From positions 8,149,001 through 8,213,000 of the forward strand of contig NC_089422.1 in the NCBI RefSeq assembly GCF_013426205.1: a DNA stretch of 64,000 bases, given 5' to 3'. Shown here piece after piece: positions 10,390-21,196 of this stretch; within the stretch, counting starts at the first letter, position 1, and the number at the start of each line of letters is the position of its first letter. Both the position numbers and the translations under genes were made by a program. A model generated the notes under the pieces. That model saw nothing but the letters and a program-made list of their open reading frames with translations. It had not been told where the DNA came from and searched no databases. The DNA comes from Metarhizium brunneum (lineage: Eukaryota > Ascomycota > Sordariomycetes > Hypocreales > Clavicipitaceae).

Positions 10390-12295
10390 ATACAAGTTAT
10401 AAATTAATATACAGTTGAAGTTATTATCTTTGTTCTCCTATATTGTAACTACTTTGTCATAAAGTAGCCGCTATGATCCTCCGCTACTAACATTGAGGAT
10501 TGGAGTCGTTCTTGGTATTCACTCTATCTAGGAATTTGAGCCCTTTCGTTAGATCTCAAAGTTATGATGCTTTCGCCAGCAATGTAGGATTCTGCTCTGC
10601 TAATTGCTCGGCCCCGGACTTTGCTGATGCTGCCCTTTGCACCACCGATCTAAGAGCAAGGGGTGACGTCGACGGTAGTATTTTATCACAGCAGAGTTTT
10701 TTTGGATGCCAGGATGGATGTAGAGCTGAGCTCGAGGGCCATTGGGAACTGTTGGCGGCTGGCTGCTCGGCTTTGAGGTGACGCAAGACATGATGAGATC
10801 TCAGAGTACAGTTGGGCGGTTGGCAGACGCCCAGAGTGCTCAGTGGACCGCGCCTGCCAGATCAGCGTGCGGGGTATCACTAAGTAGGCAACAACCAGCC
10901 AATAGTCTGGCACTCCGTGCTATTGACATGTAACTATTTTGGGAACCAGCACTGAGGATTCCACACAGGGGCTGCTGATTTTTAATGGAATCGACGGCGA
11001 GCGGCCAATCATCTTACACCATTCCGCAACCAGGTTGACAAGTAGATCTCGGATATTATTTCGCCAAGTAGGATCTTAACGGGGCAAGCTCGGGCATCGG
11101 CATCGGCTGAGGTGCGCACCGTCGTCTCCCGATAGCCTCATTGCAACTGTTTACCAAACAATCCTCCTACAGGCTAGTATCGTGGGTTTGCCCGGATCTG
11201 CCGGTACCTCGGCAGTTTCAGGCGGGACCATGACTCCTGCTCCACTTTGAGACGAACTGCAGGTGAATCCTCCCGGAACCTGTCAATCCTGCCCAGTTAG
11301 TTGCACGTAGTTGCAGAAACTCACCAAGCCAATAGGAGTTGTTGAATCGTCGACTAGTGCCAGCCGGCCGAAAACAGACGCCCAACCCCCCAATCCCTTG
11401 AAGCACAACTCGTCTGGAGTTCACACAAGAAACACAAACCGTTTCTCGTGATCTGCGACTAGGGACCCCAGATTGGCAGTCTGTCTACATTATGTCCGGT
11501 AAACGCCCGGACATGCCAATACCGCCCTTCTATGCCGGTAGTTTTGTCAGCGGAGGAAAACACACATGGTCCACAGCAAGCGCGGATTAGTTTGGATGAA
11601 GGAAGAGACGAAAATATGCTGGCATTCTCTCCGCCAAAGCTCCCAGAGACAAAAGAAGTCGGTAGTGCTGCTGAATTCAAGGCATCGTTGAGCTTTCATG
11701 CCTTGACCTCTTGTAGCGGCCTCTGTAGGTCTCATAAAAAGGGTCAAGTTCATCTGTAAGCTATTTTTGCCCGCTATCGGCAGTTCATGAAGCAACTAGT
11801 GGCCTCACGCAACACATCGCGATGCCGACATAACCGGCGACCACAATTTACGTGACATTCATAACCAACCAGTTGACTTGCGTAACCATACACCATTACT
11901 ACGCAAGATCCGAACCAGTGCAAGAAGTCGCCGTCCTGGGCCACTGTTACAGATTCCCATCAATGTTGTAGAAGACATCGCTTCTGTTTTGTCTACCAAT
12001 CAATTGTCTTGTTGTCGGGGTTAGTGTGTTTAAGAACTAAAACCATCGAAACACCTCCGCAGGCGGCAACCAAGAATAGCTGTGCCGATCATCCGTATAC
12101 CCAAGTTTCCAGCAATGGAAGAGATCTCGGCAGGACAAATTAATAATATAAATAGAGTAGAGGATCGCCAGTAAAGACTTGCGTTTCTAAGATATTCTCA
12201 TCAGTTCATTCTTAGTTCCGATATCTGTTCTGCCTCTTTTAATCTGTCATCAAAACTCTTTGCTACACCTTTTTCTTCAACATAATTGCATCAGG
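10390..12295. other. 1.9-kb intergenic stretch
   Basis: Only short open frames without family signatures or codon coherence are seen. The last about 150 bases are the promoter of the GEgh16-type gene, with a TATA box at 12147. Nothing else is recognised. Confidence 0.5.
12147..12154 (+). promoter_or_regulatory. TATA box of GEgh16-type gene
   Basis: A perfect TATAAATA lies about 140 bases upstream of the ATG at 12296 and is followed by a pyrimidine-rich leader. Strong TATA boxes are common before highly induced secreted-protein genes in fungi. Confidence 0.55.
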
Positions 12296-13476
12296 ATGCA
12301 TTCTTCAACCATTTACGTAGCCCTGGCGGCCTTTACTTCCACTCTTGTCGAAGCCCACGGCAAGATTAGCGTTGCTGTAAGCTTTTGCATAATCCTGCAA
12401 ACAAGCAACTCATTTCTGATAACCTTGTCCAGACAGGCGATGCGGGCGGCAACACCACAGCCCTTGGTATCATGGGCGGTGTTGTGCCGGGGCAAGGCCC
12501 TAACCGGCAAACCGAGCCCGATACGACCATTTTCCGCTCTAGAAATGCGGCTTCTGATGGCCTGGGCCGAACCAAAGGCAATGGCGCGAATACCCTTGAA
12601 GCTATGAGTCGCGTTGTCGCCATGTCTGGCTCGACTCTCCCCCAGGTTAGCAGCAATGGCGGGTACATTTCTGCGACTTACCATATTGTGACTACCGTAT
12701 GTAAATATTCCCACATACTTTATGGAGTCGTAATGCGTATTGACATCGTCACCAGGATGGGGCTGGCCCCGTGAGAGCCATCATTGATCCTTCGGGAACC
12801 GGTCAGTTTTCGCAGGGCACCGAGGCAGAAGTGATGACACAGGTTCCGGGAAGAAACGGAAATATTGCCCCTGGTCCAAAGAGCAATAACCGCCCACAGA
12901 ACGGCCAAGGTGGTGGTGGCGGCGGCTTGATTGGCAATCTGCTTGGGAAACGAGCGTCCAACGTCGACACGGATCATGTGAGTAGCCTCACCCACACCTC
13001 CATCTACACACCGTGGACACAGACTGATATCCATGTAGCCTCTCAAAGTTGCTATTCCGGCTGGGACTACTTGCCAAGGCTCCATGGGCGGCATGTCCAA
13101 TGTGTGTCTCCTAAAGGTTGCCAATCCTAGCGGCGCTGGCCCTTTTGGCGGCGTGATTGCGTTCCAGATGGCTGGTAGCGGTGCCAATTCGACTGCTACC
13201 GATGGCGAGATAGCTGGAGGTAGCGGGAATGCCTCCAACAGCAATGGAGGCAATGCGAACATTGGCAATAGTAATAACTCCAACAATGGGGGCAATGCGG
13301 ACGTTGGCAATAGTAATAACTCCAACAACGGGGCAGCCAACAACGGGGCAGCCGACAACGGGGAAAATGCAAGCAGTGGTAACGATATCACCTCGACCAA
13401 CGAGGCCAAAAAGGGCAACTCATTCTCTAGCAAGGGAAACAACAGAGAGAAGCGTGCCGTCATGTTTCAGTCTTAA
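12296..13476 (+). CDS. GEgh16/Mas-type secreted surface protein with low-complexity insertions
   Basis: Model: exons 12296-12376, 12433-12696, 12756-12977 and 13039-13476; 334 residues. A signal peptide of about 20 residues ends at 'VEAHGKI'. The conserved family core follows: 'TGDAGGNTTALGI', 'FRSRNAASDGLGRT', 'STLPQVSSNGGYISATYH', 'DGAGPVRAIID', 'VAIPAGTTCQGSMGG' and 'CLLKVANPSGAGPFGG'. This is the family of Blumeria Egh16H and Magnaporthe Gas1/Mas proteins, which are expressed in infection structures; biochemical role unknown. Two parts look unusual: a Gly-rich insertion in exon 3 ending 'GKRASNVDTDH', and a C-terminal tail of about 100 residues of Asn, Gly and Ser in imperfect repeats. 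Cys residues are few but paired around the 'TTCQG' and 'VCLLK' motifs. Confidence 0.9.
13220..13375 (+). repeat. Imperfect tandem repeat coding Asn/Gly/Ser-rich tail
   Basis: Units of 'ggcaatgcgnacnttggcaa' followed by 'tagtaataactccaacaa' occur twice, followed by shorter 'acaacggggcagcc' copies. They encode repeated G-N-S-N-N-S-N-N-G and A-A-N-N-G runs in the last exon of the GEgh16-type gene. Confidence 0.8.
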
Positions 13477-14687
13477 GGGGCATCAAGAACTGATCATCCG
13501 GAAGGTACTCTTACCTCACTCAACACTCAGATCACAAGGGCAGGCAGCTTGGATACCGAATCTATACTATGAGAAGTCAAACTACAAAACAATATAGTCG
13601 GATTTTTTTAAACAAACCTTCGCTTACCAGTGCTGATGTGAACCCTGTTCTTAATACCCTGGCACAAGTGCACGTCAGGGGAGTATATAAATCAGTAGTT
13701 AAGCGCCTGTCACTACACTGCCTTCGTTCCTATTCGTCTGCCGCGTAGTCAAGAATAAGAGTGTAACCGAGGTGTTAACCAAATAGGCAGCGCTGTGTTA
13801 TTCCATGGGCACTGTTTATATATGCTCAGCCGCCATGTGCTGTGAGATATGTTTATAGTGTTGACACCCAAATGTGCCTAGATGATGGATCAGCCTTCCT
13901 GATTCTTGGTACCTGATCAGAATGAGATGGCCAATATTCTTCCGCAAGCTGCTTCTCAAATCCCGGCTCCCCTAGTTGTCTCAATATACTCATAAATATA
14001 GCCAATAAATAGGGCGATGCGTAGGCGTAGAGCCTGATGCTGCTCATCCGAGCCACTTCGCTATCGGGGCAATGAAAGCCTGTCATCAAGTTGGGAACTC
14101 AGCGGTCATACGCTCCGGGATTCCGGGAAGGCCACAGAACCACTCCTTTACATGAAACAATATCACCAAAATTTCGCTTGCATCGGTAACCTCGGGTGTC
14201 CAATCTGAGTCCATTGCCGACGAATCGTCCCCGGTCGCTTGCGGAGCAAAGACATAGCCAAATTAGGAGATAGGCGAGTCAAGTGATGGGGCGGACATTA
14301 AGTGTATTGTGTCGACAGAGAGAAGTTGACAGTAGGATGTTTGCCTCCAGGTCGTCATCAAACCCGGATGAGGCTTTAACAAATTCGCCATACAAGGGTT
14401 GCCATACAAGGGTGTTTCTTCTCTCCAGCTGCAGTTCTCTCAACGCAGAATACCAAGGCGATTGGCCGTTTCCCGGATGAGTTTTACTAATTTGGTTAAA
14501 GAAAGAACAGGCCCATTGTCCCTTTGGATGCGAATCACCCGAAATCTTGATGAAAATAAAAAGCTTTGAAGTTTGTAGTGCAGGCAATGTCGCCAACGGG
14601 CTCAGGCAGCTGTAGAGGGATCACAGTGGAGAATATTTGCTCCATATTATAATCGCAAATATGGCCCAACCTAGCATCTAATTCGCC
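13477..14687. other. 1.2-kb intergenic stretch
   Basis: A TATATAAA string at 13684 followed by a pyrimidine-rich run looks like a promoter, but no sound gene follows on the plus strand. Minus-strand frames at 13853-14089 and 14279-14596 look weakly protein-like but are short and broken. A 13-base direct repeat (gccatacaagggt) sits at 14387-14399 and 14401-14413. Confidence 0.45.
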
Positions 14688-14787
14688 GGTCTGGTGGTCT
14701 AGTGGTATGATTCCTCTTTCGGGTTACTCCCCCAATTCGTTAGAATTGAATATAGAGGAGGTCCCGGGTTCAATCCCCGGCCAGACC
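14688..14787 (+). tRNA. tRNA-Pro (CGG), split by a 29-nt intron
   Basis: The acceptor stem GGTCTGG (14688-14694) pairs with CCAGACC (14781-14787). The anticodon stem is CCTCT (14713-14717) with AGAGG (14754-14758). The T arm is CCGGG-TTCAATC-CCCGG. The loop reads T-T-C-G-G-G, giving anticodon CGG at 14720-14722, which reads proline codon CCG. Between position 37 and 38 lies an intron at 14724-14752, the usual place for nuclear tRNA introns. Mature length is about 71 bases. The gene stands alone between protein genes, with its own A and B box promoter inside. Confidence 0.95.
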
Positions 14788-15565
14788 CCGTCGATTTCTT
14801 TTTGTTTTTGTATATTGTAGTTCACGCGTAACCTTGGTTTATTCATGTGGAGAATGAATGTTTGTGGTGCTTGGGGCTCGGTCTCGAGATTATGAGAATT
14901 AAGACAGGCAGAGTGCTGCTGCCAGGACTGACTCCTTTTTGGTCCGTTGGAATGAGCACGGGGTAGTGCCAGCAACATGAATGAATGATCGACCACAGCA
15001 CCGGATGACGCGACAAGCAAGATAGTAAATTTTTGCAATGTCAATTTGATATCGGGAAGACAATGTCCACCCTCGATTACTCTTTTCGGTAGTGAGAGGT
15101 TGGCGTGATGGTCCTCAGATGGCAGGAGCTCTTTTCTTCGCCATGGCTACCCGAATTCTGGGTCCGCAAATAGCCACGACTGACGTGTGGAGATACACAA
15201 GGGTCTTATGAATCGAACCATGGTGCATAATTCCTGATTTATTTTTGCATATGTATACTGCGGGTGCCTCATCTGAATGGTTTGTCCAGGTAACTAACAA
15301 ACACGGAGTAGAAAACACCCCAACAATTAATATGGGTCTCCCTTGCTCCTAAGCTTATCCTAGCGCCGAGACAGCTGACGCGCGGAAGCCCCACGCCAAC
15401 CAGCGAACTGGGTGAGATGTCGCCTCGTGAATCTGACATCTCAACCCGTAAAATCCCTTATAATATTCACATTCACGTACGCCGCCTTCCTTAGCGATCG
15501 TCGACTATCCGAAATCTGCTCGCGGCTCTGCCGATATGCTCTCATCACCAGAATGATACATCACC
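14788..15565. other. Intergenic stretch upstream of RBR ligase
   Basis: A T-rich run ('tttctttttgtttttg', about 14795) right after the tRNA is the likely RNA polymerase III terminator. The remainder is the upstream region of the RBR ligase gene. No other gene is seen. Confidence 0.55.
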
Positions 15566-17488
15566 ATGGTGTTCATCGGCCTTCTCTCCTCCGACAAGGC
15601 CTCGGCCAGTCGGTCGAAGCCTACCCAGGAGACCGAGTTGCTGCCAGAATACATCGTCGACGAAGCCCAGCTCCCGTGCGTACCTCCGGAACGGCCAAAT
15701 CTGCGAGAGCTCAACACGAGCCTTGAAGCGCTTGCCGCCGTGTTCCCCGACATTCAAATCGAGGTCTTTAGAGAATTGCTGTCCAACTTTGACGGCGAGT
15801 CGAGACTGGCTTTGGTAGCAAATGCGCTGCTCAAGAATCGAGTCGATTGGGTCAAGGGCAGGTGGAAGGTTGTGGACAAGCAGGAAGCTGCCGCCGCTTC
15901 ACTGCCCAAGAGTGACATGTTTCGGAGCCAAGAATACATACAGGCCGTGAGGACTCTGGCCGTACACGAGTTCCGCGGGCTCTCCAAGTCTACCGTCAAC
16001 GCCGTGCTCGCAGAGTCCAACCACTCCTACCTGGACGCCCGAAGGACGCTGGTTACACTGTCTTCGAAATCCTGGCGGTTTACGATACAGTCACTCCTCT
16101 TGAGGCGGAAACCCCTGACGACGGGGGAGGCAGAGCATCACCCCCTGGTGGTATGGCGATCAACCGGCCAGGGTTCCATCACGCCCACCGTCAGGACGAC
16201 TGGAAATGCCGAGCTGGACCGCGAACTATACGATACACTCATCCGGCCTCTGAAGCAAAAGATGAAGGATGACCGAGAAGTCAAAGACCGGATTTTGGCT
16301 GTTTTGCTCAACAATGAAGAGGCAGAAGCGGCATCTGCGACGCATGAATGTGCCTGTTGTTTCATCGATTACAGTTTTGAAGAGTTTACAAGTTGCAGCA
16401 GAGACGGGCACATGATTTGTTACAAATGCGTCCAAAGCTCCATTAAGGAAGCCCTGTTCGGCCAAGGATGGCTGAGCAATATCAACACCGACACCGGCAC
16501 TCTGAAGTGCTTAGCAGTCGATGGCGGCGGGTGTGCGGGCCACATTTCATCCGACTATATTCATCGAGCATTCATAGAGGAAAAATCAGGAGCAGACATA
16601 CTTCACAAGCTGGACCAACGACTGGCCGAGCACAGCCTCGTGGCATCCAAGCTTCCGCTGATACACTGCCCGTTCTGTAACTACGCCGAAATCGACGACA
16701 TCTATCTCCCCTCACGCGAAACGCGGCTACGCTTCAAACTAAGAAACCTTTACAACCTGGTCGTCATCTCCATTGTAATAGGCGCCTTGATCGTCATCTC
16801 CCCCTTTGCGCTTGTGGTAGCGCTGATTTGCGTCGCCGTCAGCGTAGAGCAGAACGTGTGGCGAGACATTGGCGCGGAGTGGAACAAGGCCGTCCACAGG
16901 CACTGCCGGCGGCGCCGCGGCCTTCGATTCTCGTGCCAGAACCCGAAATGCGCCAGAGTCTCCTGCCTGTCGTGCCACAAGGCGTGGACCGACATCCACG
17001 TCTGCAACGAGTCGTCCCTCCTGGCGCTTCGAACGCAGGTCGAGCAAGCCATGAGCATGGCCATCAAGCGCGTGTGCCCGCGCTGCAACACGTCCTTTGT
17101 CAAAAACGCGGGCTGTAACAAGCTTACCTGCCCGTGCGGATACAAGATGTGCTACGTGTGCCGCGCCGACTTGAGCGACGAGGGATACCGCCATTTCTGC
17201 GACCACTTCCGTCCGGATGGCGACCCGCGGCCCTGCACGCAATGCGACAGGTGCAACCTCTGGGAGTCGGAGGACATCGACACAGTCCTACGGGAGGCCC
17301 GTGAGGTGGCCGAGAAGAAGTGGCGGGAGACGGAGAAGCGGGAACTGTCTGGCGCCGAAATGGCGTATCTCGAGACGGGTGTGGCATCAAGGAACGCCAA
17401 CTCGAGAATCGACCAGCTATTGACCAATGGGACCTCCCCGACTTTGTCTGACTTTCTTGATCTTCTTGTCGAAGCGATTTACTTTTGA
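15566..17488 (+). CDS. RBR-type (RING-IBR-RING) E3 ubiquitin ligase with membrane hairpin
   Basis: One intron-free frame of 640 residues. Residues about 45-100 resemble a CUE-like ubiquitin-binding helix bundle (with 'VFPDIQIEVFRELLSNF'). RING1 begins near residue 260 (CACC...C..C), and the IBR starts near 367 with 'IHCPFCNYAE' and resumes near 455 with 'CQNPKCARVSCLSCHKAW'. RING2 starts near 503 (CPRCNTSFVKNAGCNKLTC), which contains the catalytic Cys of RBR ligases in its C-N-K-L-T-C segment. Ubiquitin passes from an E2 to that Cys and then to the substrate. Between the two IBR halves lies a hydrophobic stretch of about 35 residues (393-427) that could form two short membrane helices. Layout of RING1 and IBR is closest to the RNF216/TRIAD3 group. 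Substrate unknown. Confidence 0.9.
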   Translation: MVFIGLLSSDKASASRSKPTQETELLPEYIVDEAQLPCVPPERPNLRELNTSLEALAAVFPDIQIEVFRELLSNFDGESRLALVANALLKNRVDWVKGRWKVVDKQEAAAASLPKSDMFRSQEYIQAVRTLAVHEFRGLSKSTVNAVLAESNHSYLDARRTLVTLSSKSWRFTIQSLLLRRKPLTTGEAEHHPLVVWRSTGQGSITPTVRTTGNAELDRELYDTLIRPLKQKMKDDREVKDRILAVLLNNEEAEAASATHECACCFIDYSFEEFTSCSRDGHMICYKCVQSSIKEALFGQGWLSNINTDTGTLKCLAVDGGGCAGHISSDYIHRAFIEEKSGADILHKLDQRLAEHSLVASKLPLIHCPFCNYAEIDDIYLPSRETRLRFKLRNLYNLVVISIVIGALIVISPFALVVALICVAVSVEQNVWRDIGAEWNKAVHRHCRRRRGLRFSCQNPKCARVSCLSCHKAWTDIHVCNESSLLALRTQVEQAMSMAIKRVCPRCNTSFVKNAGCNKLTCPCGYKMCYVCRADLSDEGYRHFCDHFRPDGDPRPCTQCDRCNLWESEDIDTVLREAREVAEKKWRETEKRELSGAEMAYLETGVASRNANSRIDQLLTNGTSPTLSDFLDLLVEAIYF

Positions 17489-17976
17489 CACAGCCAGTAT
17501 TACCTCTGGATTTGCATTATTGCATGTAGGCTTTTTTTTTTTATTGAACGGAAATATTCTTCTGGGACATGGGATGATGGCGTTTGCTCGACGGGCTTGG
17601 TGGTATGTGTCTACGGAGTACCGGGCTGTTGAATTATGGGACGATGGGAAGCCACACGTACACACTGGTACACTACTATAGTTATAATGATTGCATTTTG
17701 CAGCGGTCACTTGATGATAGGAAGCCGATAATACATAACAAAATGCGCTACCAAGTTGGAACGAGGTCAGGCATAATTCACATGTGATTGTGTCTGCCGA
17801 TATCAGCATGTGCAAGCACCATCCATGCGAAAGGCAAAAAATGCATCCAAATAAATCATCTACAATACAAAACAAATTCATTATGATACATGACATCCAG
17901 TGCTTGCATAATCCCTCCTCCCAATAAAGCAATGTTCACACGTCTCGTTCTTCCTCTTTTTTACATATTCCCCAAC
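17489..17976. other. Convergent 3' region, RBR ligase / FOX2
   Basis: The two genes end towards each other, so this holds both 3' untranslated regions. It contains one copy of the TACGGAGTA element (17612-17620). No gene is seen. Confidence 0.6.
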
Positions 17977-20900
17977 TCAAATCTTGCTGTTACCGCCATC
18001 GAGCAGCTCGACGCCCGCGCCACCAATAGCCAGCTTACCAGTCTCCTTAATCTTAGTCTGAAAGATGACCTTGTTGCCGTCGCGCCACATCTCCGTGATG
18101 AGGGTCTGGCCGGGGTCGACAGTACCAGCAAAGCGGACCTTGATGTTCTTAAAGGCGCCAAAGGTCTCGTAGATGGCCTTGCCGGCGACACCGAAGAAGC
18201 AGAGACCGTGAAGAATGGGGCGCTTGAAACCGCCCATCTTGGCAAAGGAGGGATCGATGTGAAGGGGGCTGTCGCTACGCATTAGCAGGGGTTTTCTGGC
18301 CAGATGTGTAAGGGGAATGACGCATACTTGTAGTCGCCGCTGAGACGGTAAATAGCAGCCTGGTTCTCGTCCGTCTTGGACTCGACGACGGCATCAGGAG
18401 CACGCTTGGGGATGGCGTGCGGGGCGGTAGCAGCGCCGCGATCCTGACCCTTCTTGGGCCCGTCGAAGCCACCGCTGCCGCGGACAAAGGCCGTCATTTC
18501 GCTGTAGAAGACGTCCTCGCCAGTCTCCTTGTTGACGGTGGTGAGGGCGGTCTTGACGACGGCGGCGTTGCCCTTGTCAACGACTTCGACGAGCTTGCCG
18601 CGGGATTCGAGGGTGCCGCTCGTGGGCAGAGGGAACTTGCGGATCTCGAGGTACTGCTCTCCGTGGAGAAGCATCATGGGCGAGAAGTTGGGGATTATGC
18701 TGCCAAAGTCAAAGGGCATTTCGGCGGTGAAGATGGGGATGACGCCAAAAGTCGGGAGCACCTGGAAGTCCTCAGCCCCTTCACTGTAGATGACAGAGTC
18801 AGTATATCTTAGTTCATCGATGAGAGGATGAAGACGTATATATCACGCACAAGACATATTTCAGCTCAGTGTGCTTGGCACCAAGACCCAAGTTGTACAG
18901 GATCGAGTCTCGCTCCTCAAACTTGAACTCGACGGGAGGGCCCTCCTTGCCGATGACGGCCTTGATGGCATCGAGGTACTCGTTGCTGGCGGCGGGTTCA
19001 TCAACCTTTTTCAAAGAAATTCACAAATCAGCAAATAGGTTCTTTGTAATAGATATGAGGTTTTGTTTTGTGGTGTGTTCATTTCCATTTACACGTCTAA
19101 TCCTAACTATTTTTTGTACAAAAGTGTCGTCAAGGGTCAACATAGACAAAAAGAAAAGAGGGCTCTCATACCTTCTCAACAACGTTTCCCATGTTGCCCA
19201 TAATCTTCATCATAGAATCCTGAGTCTTCTCAGGGTTATCCACACGGTCGTCATCAAAGTTGACAATGTCCTTCCAGTGCTTGACAACCTCCTCAGGGAC
19301 AAGCTTGACATTCACAGGGAACCCGTGACCACCGGTTCGCTGCCAGCGAGTCTTTCCACACCAGCCGCTGCCGACCTCATACAACCCACCAGTGGGGTCA
19401 GGGCAGCTGTCGCCGCAGAGAGCGAGGATGAGAGGAGCAATGTAGTCGGGCTTGAAGGCCTGGACCATCTCGGGGGGCATGACGGTAGCCGTCATGGCAG
19501 TACCAGCGTTGGGGGCGATGGTGTTGACAAAGATGTTGTATTTCTGGCCTTCGATGGCGAGTGCTCGGGAGAAACCGAGAATACCGCATTTCTAACAAGG
19601 TCATATTAGCAACAAGCTTGGAAAATAAGAAAATAAGAAATGACTTACGGCGGCAGCATAATTGGCTTGACCAAAGTTGCCATAGATACCACTGGTAGAG
19701 GTGGTGTTGATGACACGACCGTACTTCTGCTTGAGGAAATATGGCCAGGCAGCCTTGGTGACCTTGTAGGTACCACGCAAGTGTACGTTGAAGACGGGAT
19801 CCCAGAGGGAATCGTCCATGTTGGTAAAGGCCTTGTCACGGAGGATGCCAGCATTGTTGACAATGATATCAATGCGGCCAAAGTTGTCAATGGCAGCCTT
19901 GACAACAGTGTCACCGTCCTCAGCGGAAGCCTTGACACCGACAGCCTTGCCGCCAGCCTTCTTGATCTCATTGACAACATCGTCGGGGTTCATGAGATCG
20001 TTGACGACTATGGTGGCGCCATATTTGGCAAAGGCTAAGCAGTAAGCACGGCCGATACCAGCACCACCACCAGTGACCAGCGCAACCTTGCCAGTGAAGT
20101 CGATCTTGTCACCCTGTTCGCTGGGGCCCATCTTCATGGAGTCCTCGAGCAAAGTCAAGAAGTCGTTGGGACCAGAGGGGTACTGGGGCTTGTTGGAAAA
20201 GTCGACAACCTGATCCCACTTCTTGAGGATGGCGCTCGGGGTATAGGAGTCGTCAGCCTTGAGGAGCAGACCATTGGCACGCTCCCATCTCAGCTTGGCG
20301 ACGTGGCCGCCTCCGACTTCGAAGATGCCACCGTTCTCAGTCGTGTTGCCGGAGTGAACAAGAGCTGCCACCAAGGGAACAACCCACTCAGGCTTGAGCT
20401 GTTCGAGGACATCTGGAGGCATGACGGTGGAAGTCATTCGGCTGGCAGCTGAAAAATCACATGTGTTAGCTTCATAATTTTTTTTAAACATTTCTTAATT
20501 TTCAATTTTTCCTTGTTCGCAAAGTGAACCTCGGTACGTACCGATAGGAGCAATAACGTTGCTCAAAATATTGTATTTGGCTCCCTCCTTGGCAAGAGTC
20601 TCGGTGAAACCAACCATGGCCAGCTTAGCAGCCGAATAGTTGGTCTGGCCAAAGTTCCCGAACAGACCGGCGGCAGAGGCAGTATTGATGACGCGGCCGT
20701 ACTTTTGCTTTCTGAAATGAGGCCAGGCGGCACGAGCGACCTTGTAGGCGCCCTTGACGTGGACCTTCATGATGAGGTCCCAGTCCTGGTCGGTCATGTT
20801 CTTGAAGCTGATGTCTCGGAGGATACCGGCGTTGTTGAGGACGACATCAACACGGCCAAAGGCCTGGATGGCCGTCTCAATGATCTTGTCGCCATCCTCG

Positions 20901-21196
20901 ACACTGTTGTAGTTGGCCGCAGCCTTGCCGCCAGCCTTTTTTATTTCGTCGACAACGACATCGGCAGCCTGCAGGCAATTGCCCGGGTTAGCTTGCAGTC
21001 CGCATGCGAAATCTGACCACGGCGTCTAAGATCTCACCTTTGTCGAGTTACCCTCGCCCTGGAACGAACCTCCCAAGTCATTGACAACGACACTGGCGCC
21101 TCGCGAAGCGAAGAAGAGGGCATAGGCCTTGCCGAGACCACCGCCAGCGCCGGTGACAACAACGACCTGGCCGTCGAATCTCAATTGTTCGGCCAT
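17977..21196 (-). CDS. FOX2: Peroxisomal multifunctional beta-oxidation protein (MFE-2)
   Basis: Model: exons 21196-21038, 20968-20542, 20448-19649, 19591-19172, 19005-18851, 18783-18328 and 18268-17977; 902 residues, the usual fungal length. Two tandem short-chain dehydrogenase domains come first, each with a Rossmann '[10 protein letters not shown]' or '[10 protein letters not shown]' motif and a Y-x3-K region ('TNYSAAK', and 'ANYAAA' with K after the intron). They oxidise 3R-hydroxyacyl-CoA. The C-terminal part is the MaoC-type enoyl-CoA hydratase 2 with '[14 protein letters not shown]' and '[11 protein letters not shown]'. Together they carry out the middle steps of fatty-acid oxidation in peroxisomes. 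The protein ends S-K-I, a variant of the PTS1 import signal. In the last intron, acceptors TAG (exon from 18274) and CAG (exon from 18268) differ by two codons; only the second restores the hydratase motif. The 166-nt fourth intron is the longest. Confidence 0.96.

Noticed and set aside
12720..13463. 247-codon minus-strand frame opposite the GEgh16-type gene
   Set aside because: It is the antisense shadow of a repeat-rich coding region; Leu/Pro-rich sequence mirrors the Asn/Gly/Ser repeats.
1..13476. Secondary-metabolite gene cluster in the left part (transporter, oxygenase-like, oxidase)
   Set aside because: No synthase (polyketide, peptide, terpene) or cluster regulator is present, and the oxygenase-like protein is not of a biosynthetic type.
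14279..14596. 105-codon minus-strand frame near the tRNA
   Set aside because: It looks slightly protein-like but has no partner exon with sound splice sites and no family match from memory.
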